From assembly GCA_002715965.1 (NCBI GenBank), contig PBAL01000003.1, forward strand, positions 4,739 through 68,738: a DNA stretch of 64,000 nt. Direction: 5' to 3'. This stretch comes from Verrucomicrobiales bacterium. GTDB lineage: Bacteria > Verrucomicrobiota > Verrucomicrobiia > Limisphaerales > JAYPXF01. Every line of letters starts with the position of its first letter. Within the stretch, counting starts at the first letter, position 1. The notes under the pieces were generated by a model. That model was given only the letters and a program-made list of their open reading frames with translations. It did not search any database and was not told the DNA's origin. Below, in pieces: positions 25,232 to 32,835 of the stretch. Position numbers and translations under genes: made by a program.

Positions 25232-27031
25232 TTATTTGACCTTGATCGGCTTGCTCGCCAGGTGCTGCAGGTTGCTGGAGTAGTCCTTGCCGACGAAGGC
25301 CGCAAAGCTGATCGATTTGCCGCTGGCGCTCTCGGGAACTTCGAAGGTGATTTCCAAGTTGCCTTTACCTAATGCGCTGAGCACCTTTCGGTCGGCTCGT
25401 TTGCCTGCGATCTTGAGCGTCACGTGAAACATCTGTTCGCCAAGATTCTTCGGCAGTTTGTGCTCAATCCCGATCGTCGCCGAGCTGCCTGCGGAGATCT
25501 TTTCAGGCGCGATGAGCACCATGAGTTTGCGATTACGGCGAGGGCTCTTCTGTTTGTTTTTCAGCTTTTCCTTCCGTCGCTCCGCGGCCTCGGTTTCGAC
25601 GCGAGTCATGTAGGCGAGCAGTTGTTCCGGTTTGTTGCGATTCTGAAACGGCTCAAGGGCATGGTCACTGGTCTTCTTCAGCCAGTGTTCCAAGCGTCGT
25701 CGGTGTTCGTTGATCTGCTTCTGATATTTCGGGTCGTCGATGAGGTTGTTCAATGCGTCGGGGTCATTTTCGTAGTCGTAGAACTCCTCCAGCGCGCGAT
25801 GTTCGAAGAGGTCCACGCGCGCCGCGATCTTCGGATCTGTTTCCGCCAGCTGTTTCATGGTGCGATACGTGGCCGTGCCGGTCGTGGCGGTCTTGAAAAC
25901 GCGTTTGCCGTCGGCCCAAGGGTTGAAGATATAACCGAAGCGTCTGGTTTGAACGCTTCGCATCGGATGCCGGCCCGCGCCGGAGTTTTCGTTATATTCC
26001 TTGAAGATTGCATCGCGCCGGGATTGCGGATGGCCGCGCAGCAGGTCGACGAATGAGCGACCGTCGATTCCGGCGGGTTGTTTGATGCCGGCGACTTCGA
26101 GGAAGGTCGGCAGGATGTCCACGCCGGAAACCATGTGCCTGGTGTCGATGATGTTTTTCTTCGTCGCACCCAGCCATTGAACGATGAGGGGGGTGTGCGT
26201 GCTGTGGTGGTAAACCGCGGTTTTGGCAAACGGAAGCGGCATGCCGTGATCGGACAAGAAGAAGATCGCGGTGTTTTCCGCATCTCCAACTTCGCGAAAC
26301 GCGCGCATGACAGCTCCGACGCAATCGTCGGCTCTTCGCACGGTGGTGTAGTAGAGCGCGAGTTCCTCACGCACGGCCGGATGATCAGGCAGGAATCCGG
26401 GAACGGGGACTTCATCGGCCTCGTAGATCCGGCTGGGTTTGTGTGGATCGTCCACGCGCCGATTGCCCTTGCCGACGCCGTAGAAGGGTTTGTGCGGATC
26501 GGAGATGTTGATGAGCATGCAGTAGGGTTTGCCGGCGGCCCGGCTGGCTTCGATGCCGCGCATGGTGGAGCGATAGTAGGATTCGACGTCCTTGGGATGT
26601 TCGCGTTTGCCCGAACCGTCATCGAGAATCAGGTCCCACGGAAACGGTGAGTAAGGAGTGGAATGAGAGACCTTTCCGCGAATCGCCGTCAGGTATCCGT
26701 TGGCCTTCATGAGGTCGGCAAGCACGGGATAGTCCGGTTCCTTGATCTGGTAAAATCCTTCGACTCCGTTGTTGTGCGGGTAGCGCCCGGAGAGCATGCA
26801 GTTACGGGAGGGCATACAATTGCCGACCACGACATGCGCATGCTTGAAGCGCAGCCCTTCGCGGGCAAGCGCGTCGATGTGCGGGGTGGTCTCCTTCAAC
26901 TTGCAACCGTAGACGCCGATTGAATCGGCGCTCATGTCATCAACCGTGATGAAAAGGATGTTGGGTTTCTGTTCAGCCGACGATGTCAGGCCGATCAGCA
27001 GCGTGCAAAAGAGTAGGACGCGATAGAGCAT
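25232..27031 (-). CDS. Secreted sulfatase (formylglycine type) with C-terminal extension
   Basis: A 599-residue sulfatase. The signal peptide starts MLYRVLLFCTLLIGLTSSA; the first metal site is FITVDDMSADSIGVYG; the formylglycine motif is C72MPSR76; the second metal site is FLSDHGMPLPFAK. After the catalytic domain (to about 470) comes a basic linker and a small beta-rich domain ending in LQHLASKPIKVK, which could bind the cell surface or substrate. The sequence resembles iduronate-2-sulfatase or heparan-type sulfatases, but substrate is not proven. Confidence 0.88.
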   Translation of the reverse strand: MLYRVLLFCTLLIGLTSSAEQKPNILFITVDDMSADSIGVYGCKLKETTPHIDALAREGLRFKHAHVVVGNCMPSRNCMLSGRYPHNNGVEGFYQIKEPDYPVLADLMKANGYLTAIRGKVSHSTPYSPFPWDLILDDGSGKREHPKDVESYYRSTMRGIEASRAAGKPYCMLINISDPHKPFYGVGKGNRRVDDPHKPSRIYEADEVPVPGFLPDHPAVREELALYYTTVRRADDCVGAVMRAFREVGDAENTAIFFLSDHGMPLPFAKTAVYHHSTHTPLIVQWLGATKKNIIDTRHMVSGVDILPTFLEVAGIKQPAGIDGRSFVDLLRGHPQSRRDAIFKEYNENSGAGRHPMRSVQTRRFGYIFNPWADGKRVFKTATTGTATYRTMKQLAETDPKIAARVDLFEHRALEEFYDYENDPDALNNLIDDPKYQKQINEHRRRLEHWLKKTSDHALEPFQNRNKPEQLLAYMTRVETEAAERRKEKLKNKQKSPRRNRKLMVLIAPEKISAGSSATIGIEHKLPKNLGEQMFHVTLKIAGKRADRKVLSALGKGNLEITFEVPESASGKSISFAAFVGKDYSSNLQHLASKPIKVK

Positions 27032-27185
27032 GGGCGGAGTAAAGCGTCTGCCGGAAAGGGAGACAAGTGCTCGCCAGCATAATGGCTCAGCAAGCTCCAA
27101 GCTTCAAAACTCAGGCTTCAATCCAGCTGGCTCCCGTAAGTCTGGCTCCGATTGTAGAATGGAGCCCATCTGGAGTTTGGAGCTT

Positions 27186-28076
27186 CTATCTCGATTCAAC
27201 GACCGGGACGTCAACCGCGAGCACGGGGCGCCCTTCTTCCCATTCGCCCTTGGCGACGAGGATGCCTGTGAGGCTATCCTTCTTCTCACCGGTGTGTTCC
27301 TCCTGCTGCATCACCAAGGTGATGGCCTTTTCGCCGGGGATGGTTCTCTGAGCTTTATCCGAACTGACCTGGCGATCGTATCCAAAGAAACGAACGTCAC
27401 CGGGTATCGGTGCAACCGTGGATGCGATTTTCAGGCGGTATTCCTCATCTTTGCGCGTGCACGAAATATTCCAACGTTCAGATTGGGCCGGCTGTTGTTG
27501 GCGGGTCTTGTTCGAAAGCGTTTTCCAGTGCGGGACAGGCTGCGCGTTCTTCACCACTGGGATCTGCAGCGCCAATTCCTTGCGACCTGGGTAGCACTGG
27601 TCGCCACAACACATCCAGATTGCCACGCCTTCCACGCGAACGGCGTGGCCGGGCTTCAAGTTCTTCGGTGCTTGGATATCGACCAGCAGCAGGGCCTCGT
27701 CCTCGAAGCCCCAGACGTTATAGACAGACATCTTCGTTACGATGGGCGCCGGCCATTGGATCGGGCCGGCCTTGAAACCGGACGGGAGTTTCCAGTCCAT
27801 TTGAAGAGGCATTCCCAGAGTGCCGGGGTTCTTCCAATAGGTGTGGAAACCGCGCTTCATCTTCTGGTGGATGCCGATGGTGAACTTCTTTCCCGCTTCA
27901 AACCCGGTCTGGGTGGAAACCAGCTTCACCTCAATCGGCGCGACTGGTTCTTCGGTCATGCCCGAAATCTGCCCGAGTGTCAGTGTGAGAAGCAGGAGCA
28001 GACAACTCAACGGGCTGGGTCCGCGGAAAACGCGCCTGCCCCTGTTGCGATGGCTTGTCAAGTTGCTTGTCGTCAT
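27186..28076 (-). CDS. Secreted DsbD-alpha-like thiol-disulfide domain protein
   Basis: About 296 residues from MTTSNLTSHRNRGRR, with an export signal (LSCLLLLLTLTLGQ). It matches the N-terminal periplasmic domain of DsbD/ScsB proteins: TYWKNPGTLGMPLQMDW and VAIWMCCGDQCYPGRKEL, where the two Cys would take electrons. The membrane and C-terminal thioredoxin parts of full DsbD are absent, so another protein must supply electrons. A longer frame to 28310 passes through a dispersed repeat and is not used. Confidence 0.75.
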   Translation of the reverse strand: MTTSNLTSHRNRGRRVFRGPSPLSCLLLLLTLTLGQISGMTEEPVAPIEVKLVSTQTGFEAGKKFTIGIHQKMKRGFHTYWKNPGTLGMPLQMDWKLPSGFKAGPIQWPAPIVTKMSVYNVWGFEDEALLLVDIQAPKNLKPGHAVRVEGVAIWMCCGDQCYPGRKELALQIPVVKNAQPVPHWKTLSNKTRQQQPAQSERWNISCTRKDEEYRLKIASTVAPIPGDVRFFGYDRQVSSDKAQRTIPGEKAITLVMQQEEHTGEKKDSLTGILVAKGEWEEGRPVLAVDVPVVESR

Positions 28077-28145
28077 CACGTGACCGTTGTGTGTAATTAA
28101 ATGTGGTGGCAATGGCAACAGAGGCCTCAACGGAAACCGAACGTC

Positions 28146-28196
28146 TTCTCCCTCACCCTCAATCCCTCTCCCAGCGGGAAAGGGCTGGGGTGAGGT
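28146..28196 (+). repeat. Palindromic intergenic repeat, family B (copy 2)
   Basis: TTCTCCCTCACCCTC ... CTCTCCCAGCGGGAAAGGG ... GGGGTGAGG: the same inverted-repeat design as 2628-2690, with a shorter inner part. It lies next to a family C repeat. Confidence 0.65.
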
Positions 28197-28204
28197 AGAA
28201 CGCA

Positions 28205-28302
28205 TCAAAAACGGTCTGATCTGACCACTGTCAATCGCGCGGTTTCTTATCTTATGATCCTTAGTTGCCACTGTTTTCAATCTCACACATCGCCGTTTTG
28301 GG
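28205..28302 (-). repeat. Dispersed intergenic repeat, family C (copy 2)
   Basis: On the minus strand it carries GTGGCAACTAAGGA and GATAAGAAACCGCGCG, matching 4130-4217 on the plus strand. Flanked by a family B repeat and the REC-EAL remnant. Confidence 0.65.
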
Positions 28303-28360
28303 TTGGACAATGGAATCGCTTTCGAAACAATTTGCGCTGCCCAAGCCGGGATCCGATTGA

Positions 28361-28816
28361 ATGGACGAACCAGAGGTTCTCATTGTTGAAGACAGCGTTG
28401 AAATGGCCGATCTGCTGGCGATTTCGTTGGAGGATGATGACATCGAGACCGAATGCGCGGCAAGCGGGGAGGAAGCCCTGGAAAAAGTCCGGACGGCCGG
28501 GATCGATTTCGGCAGTGGCGTTTCCTCATTGGTTTACCTGCGCGACCTTCCGGTGAACGTCTTGAAGATCGACGGCAGTTTTATTGGAGACGTCGACAGC
28601 AGCGAAGTGAATCGCGAGATCGTTCGTTCGGTGACCAAGGTTTCGCGAATCATGAATCGAAAGACGGTTGCCGAACACGTGTCCAGTCCTGAAGTGCCCA
28701 AGGCGGTCAAAGACCTCGGTGTCGATTACGTGCAGGGCTGGCACAACTTCGAACCGGCGCCTCCGGAAAAGCTCATCGAACTTGGCATCGAGAAAATCGG
28801 CCTGCCGGGCGCCTGA
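28361..28816 (+). pseudogene. Response-regulator / EAL-domain remnant
   Basis: A 151-codon open frame that joins the first 48 residues of a receiver domain (VLIVEDSVEMADLLAISLED) to the last 90 residues of an EAL domain (DFGSGVSSLVYLRDLPVNVL, then [25 protein letters not shown]). The receiver phospho-acceptor Asp and the EAL catalytic motif are both gone. It has no stop codon, so a small protein may still be made, but it cannot be a working c-di-GMP phosphodiesterase. It precedes purN by 14 bp. Confidence 0.7.
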
Positions 28817-28830
28817 TCCCAAACCACGGC

Positions 28831-29460
28831 ATGAGTGACCTTCCCAAAGCGAAGATCGCCGTCTTGGGATCGCTCAGCGGTTCAAACTTCGCCGGCATAG
28901 CAGACGCCTGTTCCTCCGGGGATGCGAACGCTGAAATCGTCCTGGTCATCACCGACGTCGAATCTGCCGGCATTCGCAAGGCGGCCATGGATCGAGGAAT
29001 CCCGGAACGATTTATCCCACCTGGTTCCTTCCGCACCAAGCTGGATGATGATGCCGAGGCCGCCTACATCAACGCGTTGAAACAGGCACAGGTAGAGTGG
29101 GTTTTCCTCGCCGGGTTCATGCGCGTTCTAAAAGGGGAGTTCCTGAAGGCCTTCCAGGATCGCGTCGTCAACATACACCCTTCGCTGTTGCCGTCCTTTC
29201 CAGGCCTGCGCGCCTGGGAGCAGGCCCTCGACTATGGTGTGAAAGTCAGCGGTTGCACGGTGCACCTCGTCGATCAGGGCGTGGATACCGGTCCGATCCT
29301 CGGACAACGCACCGTTCCCGTGCTTGATGACGATGACGCGGATTCCCTGTATGAACGCATCCGCGAGCAGGAACACGAACTCTATCCGGAGATCGTCCAG
29401 GCCCTGGTGAGTGGCCGCATCCAATTGCGCGGCCGACGCACTGCTGCCATCGGCAGCTGA
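28831..29460 (+). CDS. purN: Phosphoribosylglycinamide formyltransferase
   Basis: A 209-residue GAR transformylase transferring formyl from 10-formyl-THF to GAR in purine synthesis. The catalytic Asn and His are in [14 protein letters not shown], and [10 protein letters not shown] carries the catalytic Asp. [14 protein letters not shown] is a typical cofactor loop. Confidence 0.93.
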   Translation: MSDLPKAKIAVLGSLSGSNFAGIADACSSGDANAEIVLVITDVESAGIRKAAMDRGIPERFIPPGSFRTKLDDDAEAAYINALKQAQVEWVFLAGFMRVLKGEFLKAFQDRVVNIHPSLLPSFPGLRAWEQALDYGVKVSGCTVHLVDQGVDTGPILGQRTVPVLDDDDADSLYERIREQEHELYPEIVQALVSGRIQLRGRRTAAIGS

Positions 29461-29529
29461 CCCGGTGCCGGCCCAAGAATCCGAGAAATCGATCTCGCAA
29501 TGGAAGACGGAGACCGGCATCACTTCCGA

Positions 29530-30423
29530 ATGAAACTTCTCCACCTGTTTGTGTTCCTCACGGCGTGCCACCTTGTGTCGGCCGGAGAAAAGCTGTTCGT
29601 CGCCACGCCCTTGACTGAACCGAATCTGTTCACCGCGGGCATCGAAGGTCCGGCCTGCGACCGTGCTGGAAACATCTATGCGGTAAACTTCAAGGAACAG
29701 CAGACGATTGGAATCACGCGGGAGGACGGGGCGAGCGAAGTCTTCGTGAAGCTGGACGGCGAGAGTACGGGCAACGGCATTCGCTTCGATCGGGCGGGGA
29801 ACATGTACGTCGCGGATTACAAGGGGCACAACGTCCTGCGCGTTGCGAATGGCTCCCGGGTCGTCGAGGTCTTCGCGCACAATTCAAAGATGAATCAGCC
29901 GAACGATCTGACGATTGCGCCCGATGGGACGCTTTATGCCAGTGATCCGAATTGGAAGGAGAAGACCGGGCAACTCTGGCGCATCGACCGCAAGGGCAAG
30001 ACGAAGCGTGTGGCGAAGGACATGGGGACGACCAACGGAGTCGAGGTCAGCCCGGATGGAAGAACGCTTTATGTGAACGAGAGTGTTCAACGAAACATCT
30101 GGGCATTCACGATCACAGAGTCCGGTATCCGCGACAAACGGCTGGTGAGGAAATTTGAGGATCATGGCTTCGACGGAATGCGGTGCGACATCGACAGCAA
30201 CCTTTACGTCACCCGCTACGGCAAAGGCACAGTCGTCAAACTGTCGCCCAAGGGGAAAACACTTCAGGAAATCGATGTGCTTGGCGGGCGCCCCAGCAAC
30301 ATCTGCTTTGGTGGGCTCGACGGGAGGACGGCATACGTGACCGAGGTCGAACACCGCAGACTGGTCCAATTCCGGGTGGATCGGCCCGGATTGGCGTGGA
30401 AACGCTGGCAGGAGAAGGAATAA
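29530..30423 (+). CDS. Secreted SMP-30/gluconolactonase-like beta-propeller protein
   Basis: About 297 residues with a signal peptide (MKLLHLFVFLTACHLVSA). Propeller blades include GPACDRAGNIYAVNF, NGIRFDRAGNMYVADYKGHN and TNGVEVSPDGRTLYVNES; metal-binding Glu, Asn and Asp positions of the SMP-30/LRE family fit. Such enzymes hydrolyse sugar lactones. The ATG at 29530 is chosen over 29500 because it begins the signal peptide. Confidence 0.85.
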   Translation: MKLLHLFVFLTACHLVSAGEKLFVATPLTEPNLFTAGIEGPACDRAGNIYAVNFKEQQTIGITREDGASEVFVKLDGESTGNGIRFDRAGNMYVADYKGHNVLRVANGSRVVEVFAHNSKMNQPNDLTIAPDGTLYASDPNWKEKTGQLWRIDRKGKTKRVAKDMGTTNGVEVSPDGRTLYVNESVQRNIWAFTITESGIRDKRLVRKFEDHGFDGMRCDIDSNLYVTRYGKGTVVKLSPKGKTLQEIDVLGGRPSNICFGGLDGRTAYVTEVEHRRLVQFRVDRPGLAWKRWQEKE

Positions 30424-30483
30424 GACTAACGCGCGGAAGGTAACCACCCGACGCGCCCCGGCGTTTAGTTAATTGAACCAATC

Positions 30484-31080
30484 ATGGCGGATGAGGTCCC
30501 TTTCGACATGGCAGCCTGTCTGGCCCGCGTGCGCCAGGGCGACGACGGCGCCTCCCGCGATTTGGTTGAAGAATTATGGCCGCTCGTGATCAAGATCATC
30601 CGGAGCCATCTGCCTCGTCGGATGGGCGAGGAAGATTTGGCACAGGAGATCTTTCTCAAGGTCTTTTCGCGGATGGATCAATATCGCGAACGCGAAGGCA
30701 AACCCTTCCCACACTGGGTCTCCCGGGTGGCGGTCACGACCTGTCTCGACGCCCTGCGTGCGGAAAAGCGTCGTCCCGAATGGCGCTTCGCCGATTTGGG
30801 CGGGGAAGAGGCGCATTGGCTGGAATACATGACCGCGGCTCAGTCGGACGAATCGCCAACCGATGGCTTGGCAGCACGCGAACTGATGACGAAACTCTTG
30901 CAGACTCTTTCGCCGGACGATCGCCTGGTGATCAATCTCCTGGACGTCGAGCAACGTTCCGTTCAGGAAATCGCGGACCTGACCGGTTGGGGTGCGTCCA
31001 AGGTGAAGGTAAAAGCCTTTCGTGCGCGAAAGAAGCTGCGCAATGCCGCGGAACAAATGAATGCTGAAGGAAAGCTATGA
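30484..31080 (+). CDS. ECF-type RNA polymerase sigma factor
   Basis: A 198-residue sigma-70 family protein with regions 2 (MGEEDLAQEIFLKVFSRMDQ) and 4 (SVQEIADLTGWGASKVKVKA then FRARKKLR) and no region 3, as in ECF sigmas. It overlaps the next gene by four bases (ATGA), the usual sigma/anti-sigma arrangement. Confidence 0.9.
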   Translation: MADEVPFDMAACLARVRQGDDGASRDLVEELWPLVIKIIRSHLPRRMGEEDLAQEIFLKVFSRMDQYREREGKPFPHWVSRVAVTTCLDALRAEKRRPEWRFADLGGEEAHWLEYMTAAQSDESPTDGLAARELMTKLLQTLSPDDRLVINLLDVEQRSVQEIADLTGWGASKVKVKAFRARKKLRNAAEQMNAEGKL

Positions 31081-31376
31081 AAGACTTTGAAGACAAATGG
31101 CATGAAGCCACCGAGGTGGCGAGGCAGGTGGAGCCGGCACCGATTCCCGAGCCGCCTCATGGCTTTGCCGGCCGAATCGTGGCGCGCGCGAAGGAATTCG
31201 AGCAGTCCATGCCGGGTTGGTTCATCGCCTTCGAACGCTTCCTGTTTCGTTTCGCCGGTGGTGTCGCGCTGGCAGTCGTGATCGCCGGCGGCTTGCAGCT
31301 GAGCGATTACCTCGCTCCGCCTAGCCTGGTTCCCACGGTGGAACACACCGTGGTCGAAAGATTTCTCCTGCTCTGA
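31077..31376 (+). CDS. Small single-span membrane protein, probable anti-sigma factor
   Basis: A 99-residue protein with a cytoplasmic N-terminal part (about 55 residues, Pro- and Glu-rich) and one membrane helix (FRFAGGVALAVVIAGGLQL). There is no zinc-binding ZAS motif, so the anti-sigma role is inferred only from translational coupling to the sigma gene and its topology. Confidence 0.55.
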   Translation: MKDFEDKWHEATEVARQVEPAPIPEPPHGFAGRIVARAKEFEQSMPGWFIAFERFLFRFAGGVALAVVIAGGLQLSDYLAPPSLVPTVEHTVVERFLLL

Positions 31377-31379
31377 TTC

Positions 31380-31841
31380 ATGGCTGCCCGCTCCAAGAAA
31401 CTTCGGTATCTGCCCGCCTTCCTCTGCGTGGTCGGCATTGCCTTGGGCAGCGCCTATGTGGGAGCCCGCTTCGGATATAAGCTGGCCAGGAAACGCATGC
31501 AGCAAAATGCGAATCCCGAAGCCTGGCATGTTCATGCGATGCGCGTGTTGGAAGAACGGCTGGTGCTGGAGGATGAACAGCGCGATGCGATCAAGCATCA
31601 CCTCAGCGAAGCCGTCGCACGCCTGAAGGAGACCCGCAATCGCACCATGTCGGAAAGCGATGCCGTGGTCGAAGATCTCTTCGCAGCTGTCGATGCCGAA
31701 CTCAAACCGCAACAGCAGGTTGACTTCCGTGAACTCATCCGCGACCGGCGGAAGGTAAAGCGGGACATCTTCAAGGAAACCGCTCCCGGCAATCCCCTGC
31801 GCAAGCCGAATTCAAACGCCGTCGCGAAGCCGGGCAAGTAG
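31380..31841 (+). CDS. Membrane-anchored periplasmic protein, Spy/CpxP-like
   Basis: A 153-residue protein: an N-terminal membrane helix (YLPAFLCVVGIALGSAYVGA), then a charged all-helical domain with repeated patterns (LVLEDEQRDAIKHHLSEAVA, LKPQQQVDFRELIRDRR) like periplasmic metal/stress sensors of the Spy/CpxP/CnrX kind. Third gene of the sigma operon, so it may pass an envelope signal to the anti-sigma. Its TAG stop lies in a family A repeat. Confidence 0.6.
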   Translation: MAARSKKLRYLPAFLCVVGIALGSAYVGARFGYKLARKRMQQNANPEAWHVHAMRVLEERLVLEDEQRDAIKHHLSEAVARLKETRNRTMSESDAVVEDLFAAVDAELKPQQQVDFRELIRDRRKVKRDIFKETAPGNPLRKPNSNAVAKPGK

Positions 31842-31899
31842 TTTCGGAAGCTTTCCGAAGCATGCGAGCGACGAGCGCAGCGATGTCAGCGAGAAGTCA
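31838..31899 (+). repeat. Stop-codon-linked palindromic repeat, family A (copy 2)
   Basis: GTAGTTTCGG, AAGCTTT, CCGAAGCATGCGAG, CGACGAGCGCAGCGATGTCA, GCGAGAAGTCA: same element as 2786-2847 (minus) and 48702-48763. The TAG at its 5' end is the stop codon of the gene at 31380. Confidence 0.78.
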
Positions 31900-31976
31900 A
31901 CTGCAGTTGTCGCACTACACCAGCTGAGACTCAGCGGATCAGCCGCCAACGCGAAAAGGTCTGACGAGGCAATCCA

Positions 31977-32004
31977 TTGACCTTCCTGACTCCCCTTCCA
32001 TAAT
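31977..32004 (+). promoter_or_regulatory. Predicted sigma-70 promoter
   Basis: TTGACC (31977-31982), 16-base spacer, CATAAT (31999-32004), each five of six to consensus. Transcription would begin near 32011, which favours the ATG at 32048 for the following gene over the TTG at 32012. Confidence 0.5.
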
Positions 32005-32047
32005 CGCGCCGTTGAACCCAAGCGACGAGAGCGACTTCGATGAGACC

Positions 32048-32833
32048 ATGGCAACTCCCGCCTCGGGAGAAACCAGGCGTCCATCGGCAATCACCATCAT
32101 GCTTGGCATCGTGGGGATGATGTACACTTTTCTTTTTGGCCTGCTGCATCTTCTCGGCGAACAGGAACGGCTCAACAAAATGATCTATCAGGGCAAACGC
32201 GTTGAAAGCGGTTTTCGTGCGGCGCGCTGGTATATTCTCAATCGCATGCAGCGCCCCCAGCGGCCTCCCACCCCCGAGGGATGGATCAATTTTTGGCAGG
32301 ACTTCGTCTATTCCCCCACGGACAACGGTTCCAAGCTGTGGATTGTGAACAAGCGCGCCATGGTCAGCAATCTCGGCAAGGGCTCCGTGCCGCCATTGCC
32401 AATAACGGAACCACACTCCCCATGGATCGTTCGCATGACCGTGCGGAAATTGTTCAATGCCGGACCGATCGCCTTTCTCATTCCCGTGGAATCCGCGTGG
32501 GGCACATTTCTCTTTGACGCACATCGCCAAGGCAATCGCTTTGCCGGCATGGAACTCGTGGACGGAGCGACGGAAAACTCTTCGGTCACCCGCAAGTCAT
32601 TCCTCCCCGGCAATGGACGAATGCATCAATTCGAGATTTCCTATACGCCCCTGGAAAACGGCGAGGCGAACATTTGCGCGAATCTGGAGGACGAAACGCT
32701 CGTCAATTGGACCGGCGATCCAACACCGATGACACACAACCCGAATTGGGAACCTGAAGATCCGGCCCGCGTTCATCTGGCTTCGACCAGTGGAAACTGG
32801 GTCATCGAATCCCTCCTCATCAAACCGAATTGA
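32048..32833 (+). CDS. Membrane-anchored protein of unknown function
   Basis: About 261 residues: a short Thr/Ser-rich N-terminus, one membrane helix (ITIMLGIVGMMYTFLFGLLH), then an extracytoplasmic beta-rich domain (KLWIVNKRAMVSNLGKG, GRMHQFEISYTPLENGEANI, STSGNWVIESLLIKPN). No family recognised. The start is uncertain: TTG at 32012 is in frame but lies at the predicted transcript start. The stop (32831-32833) nearly touches the next gene, so both are likely cotranscribed. Confidence 0.6.
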   Translation: MATPASGETRRPSAITIMLGIVGMMYTFLFGLLHLLGEQERLNKMIYQGKRVESGFRAARWYILNRMQRPQRPPTPEGWINFWQDFVYSPTDNGSKLWIVNKRAMVSNLGKGSVPPLPITEPHSPWIVRMTVRKLFNAGPIAFLIPVESAWGTFLFDAHRQGNRFAGMELVDGATENSSVTRKSFLPGNGRMHQFEISYTPLENGEANICANLEDETLVNWTGDPTPMTHNPNWEPEDPARVHLASTSGNWVIESLLIKPN

Positions 32834-32835
32834 AG

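Noticed and set aside
27094..27184. Inverted AAGCTCCAA / TTTGGAGCTT pair between the sulfatase and the DsbD-like gene
   Set aside because: Arms are short and 70 bases apart with mismatches; no second copy seen, so not called a mobile element.
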